Below are positions 55,966 to 64,000 of a stretch of DNA of 64,000 nucleotides, in pieces. Each line of letters starts with the position of its first letter. Position 1 is the stretch's first letter. The position numbers and the translations under genes were made by a program. This stretch comes from Streptomyces sp. NBC_00162 (GTDB taxonomy: Bacteria > Actinomycetota > Actinomycetes > Streptomycetales > Streptomycetaceae), in NCBI RefSeq assembly GCF_024611995.1, contig NZ_CP102509.1, positions 1,860,001 through 1,924,000 on the forward strand, read 5' to 3'. The notes under the pieces were generated by a model that saw only the letters and a list, made by a program, of their open reading frames with translations, was not told where the DNA came from and made no database searches.

Positions 55966-56255
55966 TGCCGAGCGGCCCGTGCGCGAGTAGCCTTTGTTGC
56001 TGAGAGCCGCAACCGCGGAGCACGCCCCCATGGCTGGAGTGCCGCGTCGGCGGGGGTTGAACCTCTGACGCGTGCCTGCTTTTGGGACACATGTGACCCA
56101 TGTGGCGCCTGAGCCCTTTGTGGCCGGAACCGTGCTTCCGCATTTCCCGCGGCCCTGTATCCGATCCGTGCTGCGCATTGTTCTTCTGCAGCCGCGGTTC
56201 CACCCCTTCACGCCTCGATGACGTGCGAGGAGGTGGGAGGAAAGGGAAATTTCTC
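55966..56255. other. Leader region of the Asp/His-rich secreted peptide
   Basis: I see no gene in these 290 bases. The region contains acacatgtgacccatgtgg near 56088-56106, a short imperfect inverted repeat that could be a regulator site, and ends in a very strong ribosome-binding stretch, gaggaggtgggaggaaaggg. Confidence 0.4.
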
Positions 56256-56504
56256 ATGTTTGCACAGAGAGCGAAGCGCCTCTTCGTGGTCTCCGCTGCC
56301 GGTCTTCTGATGGCCGGCGGGGCCGCGCTCGGTACGGCGGGCACCGCATCGGCGGCAGCCCCGGCCCAACACGTCAGCTACGTCGCCGGTGGCTGGGACG
56401 ACGATGACGACTACGGCCACCACGGTGGTTGGGGCCACCACGGTGGCTGGGACGACGATGACGACTACGGCTACGGCGGTCACGGCCACGGCGACGACTG
56501 CTGA
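56256..56504 (+). CDS. Small secreted Asp/His/Gly/Trp-rich peptide
   Basis: The 82-residue product has a clear signal peptide: basic RAKR, hydrophobic LFVVSAAGLLMAGGAALG and a TASA-A cleavage site near 33. The mature part of about 48 residues is repetitive: GGWDDDDDYGHHGGWGHH, then GGWDDDDDYGYGGHGHGDDC. Clusters of Asp and His suggest metal binding, most simply divalent metal or heme-type ligands, or adhesion to mineral or wall. I do not recognise the family. GGAGG lies upstream and a strong terminator follows. Confidence 0.75.
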   Translation: MFAQRAKRLFVVSAAGLLMAGGAALGTAGTASAAAPAQHVSYVAGGWDDDDDYGHHGGWGHHGGWDDDDDYGYGGHGHGDDC

Positions 56505-56527
56505 TTCGTCTCCTTCGCAACAGGCCC

Positions 56528-56554
56528 TGCGCGGACCCGTCACCGGTCCGCGCA
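56528..56554 (+). terminator. Hairpin terminator of the secreted peptide gene
   Basis: TGCGCGGACC pairs perfectly with GGTCCGCGCA around a 7-base loop. It lies between two convergent genes and may serve both. Confidence 0.85.
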
Positions 56555-56573
56555 TCGGGCTGCCGCGACAGCG

Positions 56574-57359
56574 TCAGCGCTCGTCCGGCCCGTCCGCCGG
56601 AGCGCGCCGGGTGCGGGCCATCCTGCGGGCCACGAAGGTGCGCGGGAGGTGGCGAGCGGCCAGGGCGTACGCCTGGTAGCGGCGGCCCGTGATGCTGAGC
56701 GGGCGGCGCAGGGCGAGGTCGCGCAAGGCCTGGTCGACCACGGCCCGCGGCTCGAGCCAGACCGCTTCGCGCAGGGCACTGACGTCCATCCCGGCACGTT
56801 CCTGGAACTCGGTGCGGGTGAAGCCCGGCACCACCGCCAGGACCCGGACGCCGTAGGGCGCCATGTCCACCCGGAGGGACTCGCTGAACGCGGTGATCCA
56901 GGCCTTGGCCGCCCCGTAGGTGCCGGTCGGCAGCAGTCCGGCCACCGAGGAGACGTTGACCACCGCGCCCCGGCGGCGCTCGCGCAGGCCCGGCAGTACG
57001 GCGTGGGTGAGCCGCAGCGGGACCTTGACCAGCAGGTCGAGCATCCGCTCCTCGTCCTCGGCCGAGTTGTACGGGAACGGCGCGGGCAGCCCGAAGCCCG
57101 CGTTGTTGACCAGGATGTCCACGGGCCGGGTCCGGTCGGCGAGCCGCTCGGCGACCGCCGCGCAGTCCCCCGGGTCCAGCAGGTCGGCGGGCAGCACCTC
57201 GGCCACCGTGCCGAACTCCCGGCCGAGTTCCCGCGCGACCGTCTCCAGCCGGTCCTTGTCGCGGGCCACGAGGACCAGGTCGGCGCCCTTGGCCGCGAAG
57301 CCCCGGGCGAAGGCCGCGCCCAGTCCGGCGCTGGCCCCGGTGATCAGTACGGTGGTCAA
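56574..57359 (-). CDS. Short-chain dehydrogenase/reductase
   Basis: The 261-residue classical SDR has the cofactor motif TGASAGLG (7-14), NNAGFG, the catalytic Ser in VNVSSVAG and Tyr-Lys in YGAAK. An Arg-rich C-terminus (VARRMARTRRAP) is unusual and may contact membrane or nucleic acid. The TTG start overlaps the stop of the membrane protein upstream (TTGA), so the SDR is part of the IrrE-membrane protein operon. Confidence 0.88.
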   Translation of the reverse strand: MTTVLITGASAGLGAAFARGFAAKGADLVLVARDKDRLETVARELGREFGTVAEVLPADLLDPGDCAAVAERLADRTRPVDILVNNAGFGLPAPFPYNSAEDEERMLDLLVKVPLRLTHAVLPGLRERRRGAVVNVSSVAGLLPTGTYGAAKAWITAFSESLRVDMAPYGVRVLAVVPGFTRTEFQERAGMDVSALREAVWLEPRAVVDQALRDLALRRPLSITGRRYQAYALAARHLPRTFVARRMARTRRAPADGPDER

Positions 57360-58528
57360 GACGGCTTCACTTCCCGGGTGTACGCGTGGGCGACGTCGAC
57401 GAGGAACCGGGCCTCTTCGGCCAGGTCCCCGCCCTCGGCCGAGGTCTGGATGGCGGCGGGCAGCTCCAGCCCGGCCGCCTCGCCCGGCCGCCCCGGCACT
57501 CCGGCGAGCTTCGCCTGCCGCGCCTCCTTCAGTACGGAGGCCAGCGCGGCCGCGGTGCGGCGCTGCTCGGGGACCCCGCTCCCGGCGACCCGGCCGCGGG
57601 CGTCCTCCAGGGCGCCCGGGGCGACGTACTCCCCCAGGATCAGGATCGCGTCGCGGGTCTCGATCACCTTGCGGTACACGAGCAGGTTTCGCGGGACCGG
57701 CGGCCACAGCAGCTCCACCATCCGCCCGGCCCGCGGTTTGTTCAGGGCCACGTGCGGGACGGCCTGGACCAGGTCGCGCCACAGCGGCCAGAGCCGCCAG
57801 GCGGTGGAGATGTCGGCGGCGGTCCGGCGGAAGGTGAACAGGGTCGGCACGAGGATGGCTGCGGCCCGCAGCAGGCCGTGCACGTTCATCAGCAGCGGCA
57901 GGGCGGGCATCGCCCACGTGCTGCCGAACAGGGCCTTGAGCAGGTACGCGAACCAGAACAGGCCGGCGAACGCGGTACCGAGGCCGAAGAGCCGCAGCCC
58001 GGCGGCCAGCCCCCGGCTCTCGGTGCGGCGGCTGTAGCGCCAGCACAGCGCCACGCAGACGGTGTTGGCTGCCACGTGTGCGGAGATCAGCACCAGCCAG
58101 TACGCGAGGGAGGGCACCGGGTCGCCGACCGGCGGCATGGTGTGCGTGCCGTGCCCGGGCGCCGCGACGTCCAGCGCAACGAGTGCGGTGAGCCACCCGA
58201 CCGTGGCGGTCCAGGAGACGAACCGGAGCCGGCGGCCGCCCGCGGCGGCGGCCACGAAGTAGAGGACGGCGCCGGCGGAGAAGACGCCGATCAGATTGCG
58301 GACGAGGCCGATGGTGTGCGCGTAGCCGGCGCCGCGGCTCATCGCGTACGTGACGACGTCGGGGAGGTTCAGGGTCATCGCGCCGGCGGCGGTGGCCACG
58401 GCCAGCCACAGGCCGCGCTGCTGCGGGGAGCGCAGGGCCCCCGGGGCGCGGAGCAGGATCGCGATCCACAGGCACACCACACTGGGAACGGCGAGCCAGT
58501 TCCCGAAGGCGGTCAGGTCAGCTGCCAT
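57356..58528 (-). CDS. MAB_1171c-like putative membrane transporter/sensor
   Basis: The 390-residue protein has about seven hydrophobic segments in its first 235 residues, starting with AVPSVVCLWIAILLRAP and including IGLVRNLIGVFSAGAVLYFVAAAAGG. A soluble C-terminal part of about 150 residues contains LLVYRKVIETRDAILILGEY. This is the pattern of the MAB_1171c-type actinobacterial family, whose members usually lie beside IrrE peptidase genes. Function is not known. It overlaps both neighbours in the operon. Confidence 0.75.
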   Translation of the reverse strand: MAADLTAFGNWLAVPSVVCLWIAILLRAPGALRSPQQRGLWLAVATAAGAMTLNLPDVVTYAMSRGAGYAHTIGLVRNLIGVFSAGAVLYFVAAAAGGRRLRFVSWTATVGWLTALVALDVAAPGHGTHTMPPVGDPVPSLAYWLVLISAHVAANTVCVALCWRYSRRTESRGLAAGLRLFGLGTAFAGLFWFAYLLKALFGSTWAMPALPLLMNVHGLLRAAAILVPTLFTFRRTAADISTAWRLWPLWRDLVQAVPHVALNKPRAGRMVELLWPPVPRNLLVYRKVIETRDAILILGEYVAPGALEDARGRVAGSGVPEQRRTAAALASVLKEARQAKLAGVPGRPGEAAGLELPAAIQTSAEGGDLAEEARFLVDVAHAYTREVKPS

Positions 58529-59018
58529 CGTTCCCCCGCTCGTAACCCATGGCGGACTCGAGCCGGGCCAGGGTGCCACGGGCGCGGGCCGCCGACGGCG
58601 GTCCGGCGTTCGCCGTGCGGATGCGGATCATGCTGGCGAGCATCTCCGCCTCCTGCTCCTGCCGGGTGGTGTAGTTGGTGCGCCCGAGCACGACCGGGGC
58701 GCCGCCGTCGGCCTCCTCGCCCTCCAGCGAGTGGTGGCCGAAGAGGATGTGGCCGAGCTCGTGGAGCACGATGTGTTCCCGGTGGAGCGGGGTGGTCTGC
58801 GCCTCGTAGAAGACGTAGTCGACGCTGGCCGTGCCCACCCACAGTCCGCAAACGCCCGACTCCGCCGCCTCCTTGGGCAGCGGATGGAGTTTGATGGGGC
58901 GGCCGCGCTGCTCGGCTATGTGTCTGCACAGCGCGTCGAGGGAGAACGGATGGGTCAGATCCAGATGGCCGAGAATGTTCTCGCACCGTTTACGCAGGCT
59001 GAGTTGCCGGTGGGACAT
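58518..59018 (-). CDS. ImmA/IrrE-family metallopeptidase
   Basis: The 166-residue protein has the zinc motif H86-E87-L-G-H90 in HIVLHELGHILFGHHS and a helical N-terminus typical of ImmA/IrrE. These peptidases usually cleave a partner Xre-type repressor. No Xre gene is present upstream; the 59019-59280 gap is empty. It starts at ATG 59018 after GAGGGA. It is the first gene of a three-gene operon with the membrane protein and the SDR. Confidence 0.85.
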   Translation of the reverse strand: MSHRQLSLRKRCENILGHLDLTHPFSLDALCRHIAEQRGRPIKLHPLPKEAAESGVCGLWVGTASVDYVFYEAQTTPLHREHIVLHELGHILFGHHSLEGEEADGGAPVVLGRTNYTTRQEQEAEMLASMIRIRTANAGPPSAARARGTLARLESAMGYERGNDGS

Positions 59019-59280
59019 GCGATCCCTCTTCGGACCCTTTCTCGGGCAGCGTCGGTAGGCGTGTGCGGGCATGGGCATGGTGTCCTGTGCCTTCGAGGGC
59101 GGCCTCGGGGAATGCGGTCCTGAGGGGAAAAGCGGAAGCCCGTCCGCCAAGGTGACGAACGGGCGTTCCACCATGCCTACAGATCTTGTACGGGAGTTGG
59201 CAAGGCAGGTCCCCCGGAGGGGAACCTATTCGGCCATCGCGCACAAGACCTTCACGCGCCGGGTGGCTGCAAGCCTTCGG

Positions 59281-61764
59281 TCACCGCTTGCGGCGCGCCT
59301 CGGGTCCGGTGAGGCCGGCGCGGCGCAGGGCGTCGGCCATGGCGCTGTTGGCGGGCGCGGGGGCGGACGCGGACCCGCCGCCGCCCTGCCGCTGACCCTG
59401 ACCTCCCTGCCGCCGGCCCTGGCCGCCCTGGCCCTGACCGCTCTGACCTTGACCGCTCTGACCCTGACCGCTCTGACCCTGGCCCTGGCCGCCCTGCCGC
59501 TGGCCCTGGCCGCCCCCGCCGCGCTGCTGCGGCGGACGGCCGCCGCCCCGCCGCTCCTGGCCGGCGGCGCCCGTGCCGCGCTCCGCCCCGGCCTCGTCCT
59601 CCAGCCGCAGCGTCAGCGAGATCCGCTTGCGCGGGATGTCCACGTCCATGACCTTCACGCGGACGATGTCGCCCGGCTTGACCACGTCCCGGGGGTCCTT
59701 GACGAAGGTCTTCGACAGCGCCGAGACGTGCGCCAGCCCGTCCTGGTGCACGCCGATGTCGATGAAGGCGCCGAAGGCGGCCACATTGGTGACCACGCCC
59801 TCCAGGATCATCCCGGGGGCCAGGTCGCCGATCTTCTCCACGCCCTCCTTGAAGGTCGCGGTCTTGAAGGCGGGGCGCGGGTCGCGGCCCGGCTTCTCCA
59901 GCTCGCGCAGGATGTCGGTGACCGTGGGCAGGCCGAAGGCCTCGGTGACGAACTGCTCCGGACGCAGGGAGCGCAGTACGCCGGTGTTGCCGATCAGGGC
60001 CGCCACCTCGCCGCCCGCCGTCTTGCCCATCGCCCGGACCACCGGATACGCCTCGGGGTGCACCGCGGAGGCGTCCAGCGGGTCGTCCCCGCCGCGGATC
60101 CGCAGGAAGCCCGCGCACTGCTCGTACGCCTTCGGGCCGAGGCGGGCCACGTCCTTGAGCCCCTTGCGGCTGCGGAAGGGGCCGTTGGCGTCACGGTGCG
60201 AGACGATGTTCTCGGCGAGTCCGCCGCTGATGCCCGACACCCGCGAGAGCAGCGGCGCGGAGGCGGTGTTGACGTCCACGCCGACGCCGTTCACACAGTC
60301 CTCGACCACCGCGTCGAGCGAGCGGGAGAGCTTCATCTCGGACAGGTCGTGCTGGTACTGGCCGACGCCGATCGACTTCGGGTCGATCTTGACCAGCTCG
60401 GCGAGCGGGTCCTGGAGGCGGCGGGCGATGGAGACCGCGCCGCGCAACGACACGTCCATGCCGGGGAGTTCCTGCGAGGCGAAGGCCGAGGCCGAGTACA
60501 CGGAGGCGCCCGCCTCCGAGACCATCACCTTGGTGAGCTTCAGCTCGGGGTGGCGGGTGATGAGGTCCCCGGCGAGCTTGTCGGTCTCGCGGGAGGCCGT
60601 GCCGTTGCCGATGGCGACCAGGTCGACCGCGTGCTCCTTCGCCAGGCGGGCGAGCTTGGCGAGGGACTCGTCCCACTTGTTGGCGGGCACGTGCGGGTAG
60701 ATGACGTCGGTGGCCACCACCTTGCCGGTGGCGTCCACGACGGCGACCTTCACGCCGGTACGGAAACCGGGGTCCAGGCCGAGCGTCGCCCGCGTGCCCG
60801 CCGGGGCGGCGAGCAGCAGGTCGCGCAGGTTCGCGGCGAAGACCCGTACGGCCTCGTCCTCGGCGGCGGCGCGCAGCCGGGTCCGCAGGTCGATGCCGAG
60901 GTGCACCTGGATCTTCGTACGCCAGGCCCAGCGGACGGTGTCGGCCAGCCACTTGTCGCCGGGACGGCCGCGGTCGTTGATGCCGAAGCGGCGGGCGACC
61001 ATGCCCTCGTACGTGGACGGGCCGGGCGTCTCGCTCGGCTCCTCCGGCTCCAGGGTGAGGTCGAGGACGTCCTCCTTCTCGCCGCGCAGCATGGCGAGGA
61101 CGCGGTGCGAGGGCAGCGCGGTGAAGGGCTCGGCGAAGTCGAAGTAGTCGGCGAACTTGGCGCCCGCCTCCTCCTTGCCCTCGCGGACCTTCGCGGCGAG
61201 CCGGCCGCGGCCCCACATCCGCTCGCGCAGTTCGCCGATCAGGTCGGCGTCCTCGGCGAACCGCTCGGTGAGGATGGCGCGGGCGCCCTCCAGGGCTGCG
61301 GCCGGGTCGGCGACGCCCTTGTCGGCGTCGACGAACGCGGCGGCCGCGGCGGCCGGTTCCACGGAGGGGTCGGCGAGCAGCCCCTCGGCGAGCGGCTCCA
61401 GACCGGCCTCGCGGGCGATCTGCGCCTTGGTGCGCCGCTTGGGCTTGAAGGGCAGGTAGATGTCCTCCAGCCGGGCCTTGGTGTCGGCCGCGTTGATCCG
61501 CGCCTCCAGCTCGGCGTCGAGCTTGCCCTGCTCCCGCACGGAGTCCAGGATCGCGGCGCGCCGGTCCTCCAGCTCGCGCAGATACCGCAGCCGCTCCTCG
61601 AGGGTGCGCAGCTGCGCGTCGTCGAGCATCTCGGTCGCTTCCTTGCGGTAGCGCGCGATGAACGGCACGGTGGAGCCGCCGTCGAGCAGCTCGACGGCGG
61701 CCTTGACCTGCCGCTCCCGTACGCCGAGCTCCTCGGCGATCCTGCCTTCGATGGACGTCGTCAC
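59281..61764 (-). CDS. tex: Tex-family RNA-binding transcription accessory protein
   Basis: The 827-residue protein is a Tex homologue. It has an N-terminal helical region (VKAAVELLDGGSTVPFIARYRKEATEMLDDAQLR), the YqgF/RNase-H-like core (LGLDPGFRTGVKVAVVD), HhH repeats (SGISGGLAENIVSHRDANGPFRSRKGL) and a C-terminal S1 domain at about 650-720. The last 95 residues are a Gly/Gln/Arg-rich tail with tandem GQSGQGQ units, which may bind RNA nonspecifically or phase-separate. Tex acts in the cytoplasm on RNA and transcription. Confidence 0.95.
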   Translation of the reverse strand: MTTSIEGRIAEELGVRERQVKAAVELLDGGSTVPFIARYRKEATEMLDDAQLRTLEERLRYLRELEDRRAAILDSVREQGKLDAELEARINAADTKARLEDIYLPFKPKRRTKAQIAREAGLEPLAEGLLADPSVEPAAAAAAFVDADKGVADPAAALEGARAILTERFAEDADLIGELRERMWGRGRLAAKVREGKEEAGAKFADYFDFAEPFTALPSHRVLAMLRGEKEDVLDLTLEPEEPSETPGPSTYEGMVARRFGINDRGRPGDKWLADTVRWAWRTKIQVHLGIDLRTRLRAAAEDEAVRVFAANLRDLLLAAPAGTRATLGLDPGFRTGVKVAVVDATGKVVATDVIYPHVPANKWDESLAKLARLAKEHAVDLVAIGNGTASRETDKLAGDLITRHPELKLTKVMVSEAGASVYSASAFASQELPGMDVSLRGAVSIARRLQDPLAELVKIDPKSIGVGQYQHDLSEMKLSRSLDAVVEDCVNGVGVDVNTASAPLLSRVSGISGGLAENIVSHRDANGPFRSRKGLKDVARLGPKAYEQCAGFLRIRGGDDPLDASAVHPEAYPVVRAMGKTAGGEVAALIGNTGVLRSLRPEQFVTEAFGLPTVTDILRELEKPGRDPRPAFKTATFKEGVEKIGDLAPGMILEGVVTNVAAFGAFIDIGVHQDGLAHVSALSKTFVKDPRDVVKPGDIVRVKVMDVDIPRKRISLTLRLEDEAGAERGTGAAGQERRGGGRPPQQRGGGGQGQRQGGQGQGQSGQGQSGQGQSGQGQGGQGRRQGGQGQRQGGGGSASAPAPANSAMADALRRAGLTGPEARRKR

Positions 61765-61869
61765 GATCGGGTCCCGCCTGCCTTCGTTTGCACTGGAAGG
61801 CTGCCAATTGTGGCAGGTGGCCGTGACAAGGCGCGGTAAGGGCGCCCGCGGGCCCGGGGGCGGGGTCCG

Positions 61870-62733
61870 TCAGGCCTTGCCGCGCAGGTCCGCCGGGAAG
61901 GCTCCGGCGGCGAACGCCTTCATCACGAGGCCGCCGCCGAGTTCCGCCAGGCGGGCCAGGCCGGCCGCCCCGAGGTGCTCGTACGGGGCCGCGTCCAGCC
62001 GGTCGGTGTCGGCCTCGAGGCTTTCGCGTACGGCCTTGCCCTGCTCGGTGAGCTCGCCGTCCGCGTCGAGGATCCCGCGCGCGCGGAGCCGGTCGGCCGC
62101 GGCGTCCAGGTCGGACTGCTCCCAGCCGCGGATGGCCTTGAGCCACTTCGGGGTCATGCCCTTGCCGGTGGCGGTGTGGCTGACCAGGGCCTCGAGCGGG
62201 TCCAGGCCCGCGATGAGCAGGGCGGCGAGGTGGCCGTCGCCGCGGTGTTCGCGCAGCAGGGTGGTCGCGTGCCACAGGCGCAGGTGCGGTTCCCCGGGCA
62301 CGGGGAGGTCGGCGTGGGCCGCGTAGAGGGTACGGGCGTGCCGGGTGCAGCCCTCGGTGGCGCGCATCGCCAGGTCGGCGGCCTCGGCGACCTCGGGGGA
62401 CTTTATGGTCTCGTCGCCGAGGAGCCTGCGCAGCGTGGCGTCGGCGGAGCGCAGCCGGGCGGCGAGCACCTGCTCGGGCGTGGCGGTGTCCCAGACGGCC
62501 GGGAGGTGCCGGGCGATGAGGTCGTGGCGGTAGTTGTAGAAGGTGGCGGTCACCGTGCCCGCTCCGACGGCGCCCATGGCGGCGGAGCGGTGGGCGAGGT
62601 TGACGGCGACGGGGTCGGTGATCCCGAGGCCCGCGAACTCCTTGGTGGTGTCCGGCGAGAAGTAGACCGTGGAGTGCAGCGGGTTGATCGCGGCGTGCCA
62701 AGCGTGCCGGGCGGCGAGCGGAGGAAGGGTCAT
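61870..62733 (-). CDS. SCO6745-family protein
   Basis: The 287-residue protein matches the family named after S. coelicolor SCO6745: RHAWHAAINPLHSTVYFSPDTTKEFAGLGI, then GAVGAGTVTATFYNYRHDLIARHLP. The function is unknown; the fold may be all-helical with a winged-helix-like C-terminus (GWEQSDLDAAADRLRARGILDADGELTEQG). Its ATG overlaps the aminotransferase stop (ATGA). There is no strong ribosome-binding site, which supports coupling. Confidence 0.8.
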   Translation of the reverse strand: MTLPPLAARHAWHAAINPLHSTVYFSPDTTKEFAGLGITDPVAVNLAHRSAAMGAVGAGTVTATFYNYRHDLIARHLPAVWDTATPEQVLAARLRSADATLRRLLGDETIKSPEVAEAADLAMRATEGCTRHARTLYAAHADLPVPGEPHLRLWHATTLLREHRGDGHLAALLIAGLDPLEALVSHTATGKGMTPKWLKAIRGWEQSDLDAAADRLRARGILDADGELTEQGKAVRESLEADTDRLDAAPYEHLGAAGLARLAELGGGLVMKAFAAGAFPADLRGKA

Positions 62734-64000
62734 GAACGGCAGGTTACCGACTGTTCGGTATGCCTGGAAGGCCGAGGTCTCTTCCCGGACACTCCCTGGA
62801 CTGCGCATGCGGTCCAGGCCCGGGAGAGGCGGTCCACCAGGTCCGCCAGCCCGGACTCCGGCAGCGTGAACGGGAGCCGGACGCGGTCGTCGTGGGCGCC
62901 CGAGGGGTCGGTCATGGCGCCGGGGACCAGCTCGACCCCGTACCGCAGCGCGACCTGCGCGAACACGGCCGCGTCCGCTCCCGACGGGAGCCTCGTCCAC
63001 AAGGCCGCGCCCCCGTCCGGGCGTTGCCAGGTCCAGCCGGGCAACTGCCGTGCGAGGAGCTCCTCCAGGCCGGCCAGTCCGGCCCGCAGCGTCACCGCCC
63101 GGGCCGCGCGCATGTCCTCCACGCGTGGCAGCAGGCGGACGGCGAGGGCCTGGTCCAGCAGCGGGCTGCCCAGATCGGCCCGGGCCTTGAGGCGGGCCAG
63201 GCGCTCCACGACCGGTGCGGGCCCGCGCAGCCAGCCGATGCGCAGGCCGCCCCACACGGCCTTGGCGAGGGAGCCGATGCTCAGCACCTCCGCGTCCGGC
63301 GGGGCGTGGGCGGCCACCGGCCCCGGCTCCGGGGCGTCCCACAGCCGGGTGTCGTAGGCGAGGTCCTCCACGACCGGGACCCGCGCCCGCGCCGCCAGCA
63401 CTGCGATCCGCTCCCGCCGGGCGGCGGACATCAGCACCCCGGTGGGGTTGTGGAAGGTGGGCGTGACGTGCGCCAGCACGGCCCCGGGCAGGGCCGCCCG
63501 GAAGCCGGGCAGCGCGATGCCCTCGGCGTCCAGCGGCACCCGCCGCGGCCGGGCCCCGGCGGCCAGCAGTGCGTCCAGGCACCCCGGCCAGCTCGGCGTC
63601 TCCACGACCACCGCCGAGCCGCGCCGCAGGTACAGCTGCGCGACCAGGGCCAGCGCCTGGGTGGCGCCGGTGGTGACGAGGATCTGCTCGGGCGCCGTCC
63701 GCAACCCGGCGGCGGTGTAGCGGTCGGCCACCGCGGCCCGCAGTGCCGGGAGGCCGCCCGGGTGGTAGCCGCTCTCCGCCAGCAGCGGATCGAGCCCGTC
63801 CGCCAGGAGGGCGCCGAGCGCCTCGCGTACCTCGGGAGCCGCGCCCCGCGCGGCGACCGACAGGGAGATCACCTCGGCCGGGCCGTCGTCCACCAGCCGC
63901 TGGACCAGGGCCGTAGCGGTGCCGCCGGGGACCCGCCCGTCGGCCGGCCGGAGCGAGGAGCCCGGCAGCCGGGCGATCCGGGTGCCGCTCCCCCGCCGGC
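62730..64000 (-). CDS. MocR-type GntR/aminotransferase regulator, truncated by the window end
   Basis: Only the C-terminal part is in the window, running from 64000 to the stop at 62730, about 423 residues. It begins in the linker after the winged helix (RGSGTRIARLPGSSLRPAD) and continues through the fold-type I aminotransferase domain: SGYHPGGLPALRAAVADRYTAAGL, TTGATQALALVAQLYL, PTFHNPTGVL and SIGSLAKAVWGGLRIGWLR with the PLP Lys. Such proteins are PLP-responsive transcription regulators. The DNA-binding domain lies beyond 64000. Confidence 0.88.
   Translation of the reverse strand, partial: RRGSGTRIARLPGSSLRPADGRVPGGTATALVQRLVDDGPAEVISLSVAARGAAPEVREALGALLADGLDPLLAESGYHPGGLPALRAAVADRYTAAGLRTAPEQILVTTGATQALALVAQLYLRRGSAVVVETPSWPGCLDALLAAGARPRRVPLDAEGIALPGFRAALPGAVLAHVTPTFHNPTGVLMSAARRERIAVLAARARVPVVEDLAYDTRLWDAPEPGPVAAHAPPDAEVLSIGSLAKAVWGGLRIGWLRGPAPVVERLARLKARADLGSPLLDQALAVRLLPRVEDMRAARAVTLRAGLAGLEELLARQLPGWTWQRPDGGAALWTRLPSGADAAVFAQVALRYGVELVPGAMTDPSGAHDDRVRLPFTLPESGLADLVDRLSRAWTACAVQGVSGKRPRPSRHTEQSVTCRS

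Noticed and set aside
59380..59520. Repeats near the end of tex considered as an independent repeat element
   Set aside because: They encode the in-frame GQSGQGQ tail of Tex; no transposon ends or spacers are seen.

Overview
The window is uniformly GC-rich actinobacterial DNA and almost certainly comes from a Streptomyces or a close relative. The evidence is the GC-biased codon usage, GTG/TTG starts, a complete hopanoid locus, a conservon (CvnA-CvnB-CvnC-CvnD) operon, an SCO6745-family protein, a DUF6243 remnant and a Streptomyces-type tyrosine integrase beside tRNA-Pro. The assignment rests on recognition of proteins; no database search was run.

Region 1 (1-15646) is an accessory plant-cell-wall module. 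It holds a secreted GH10-CBM13-GH62 xylanase/arabinofuranosidase fusion, a bacterial expansin and a RICIN-GH74 xyloglucanase. Two ECF sigma systems lie between these genes. One is a single polypeptide joining a sigma factor, a zinc-binding anti-sigma-like motif, membrane helices and an extracellular AbfB/CBM42 arabinose-binding domain. The other is a SigE-type sigma factor translationally coupled to a membrane anti-sigma-like protein. The expansin and GH74 genes share a two-part promoter-like motif. An araB-araD-araA-galM arabinose operon follows, behind a perfect LacI-type palindrome, but araA has an in-frame TGA and galM is cut off. Decayed fragments lie at the left end.

Region 2 (15647-20522) is a degraded integrative element. 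It is bounded by 110-bp direct repeats that contain the 3' half of tRNA-Pro(GGG) and its terminator. Inside are a broken lipase, an unknown two-gene operon that looks intact, a frameshifted DUF6243 gene and a doubly frameshifted integrase next to the intact tRNA.

Region 3 (20670-31698) is chromosomal: a split transketolase, a YjbR-like protein, a cvn G-protein signalling operon with a GAF protein, an MBL hydrolase, an SGNH hydrolase, a LysM-M23 peptidase under a probable c-di-AMP riboswitch, and a tyrosine phosphatase.

Region 4 (31733-41554) is a minus-strand hopanoid operon in transcription order hpnC-hpnD-hpnE-polyprenyl synthase-shc-hpnG-hpnH-aminotransferase, mostly with stop/start overlaps. 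It makes squalene, cyclises it to hopene and adds the ribosyl-derived side chain. Region 5 (41928-48946) is a second minus-strand operon for an unidentified surface phospho-polymer or lipid: a nucleotidyltransferase, two CDP-alcohol phosphotransferase-like membrane proteins, a glycerol-1-phosphate-dehydrogenase-like enzyme, a GT2 glycosyltransferase and a TagGH-type ABC exporter.

Region 6 (49200-64000) carries a methyltransferase, IPP isomerase, a serine-kinase-like ATPase, enoyl-CoA hydratase, two DJ-1-type proteins (one a GlxA regulator), an ABC-F ATPase, a small Asp/His-rich secreted peptide, an IrrE peptidase-membrane protein-SDR cassette, Tex, an SCO6745-family protein and a truncated MocR-type regulator at the window end.
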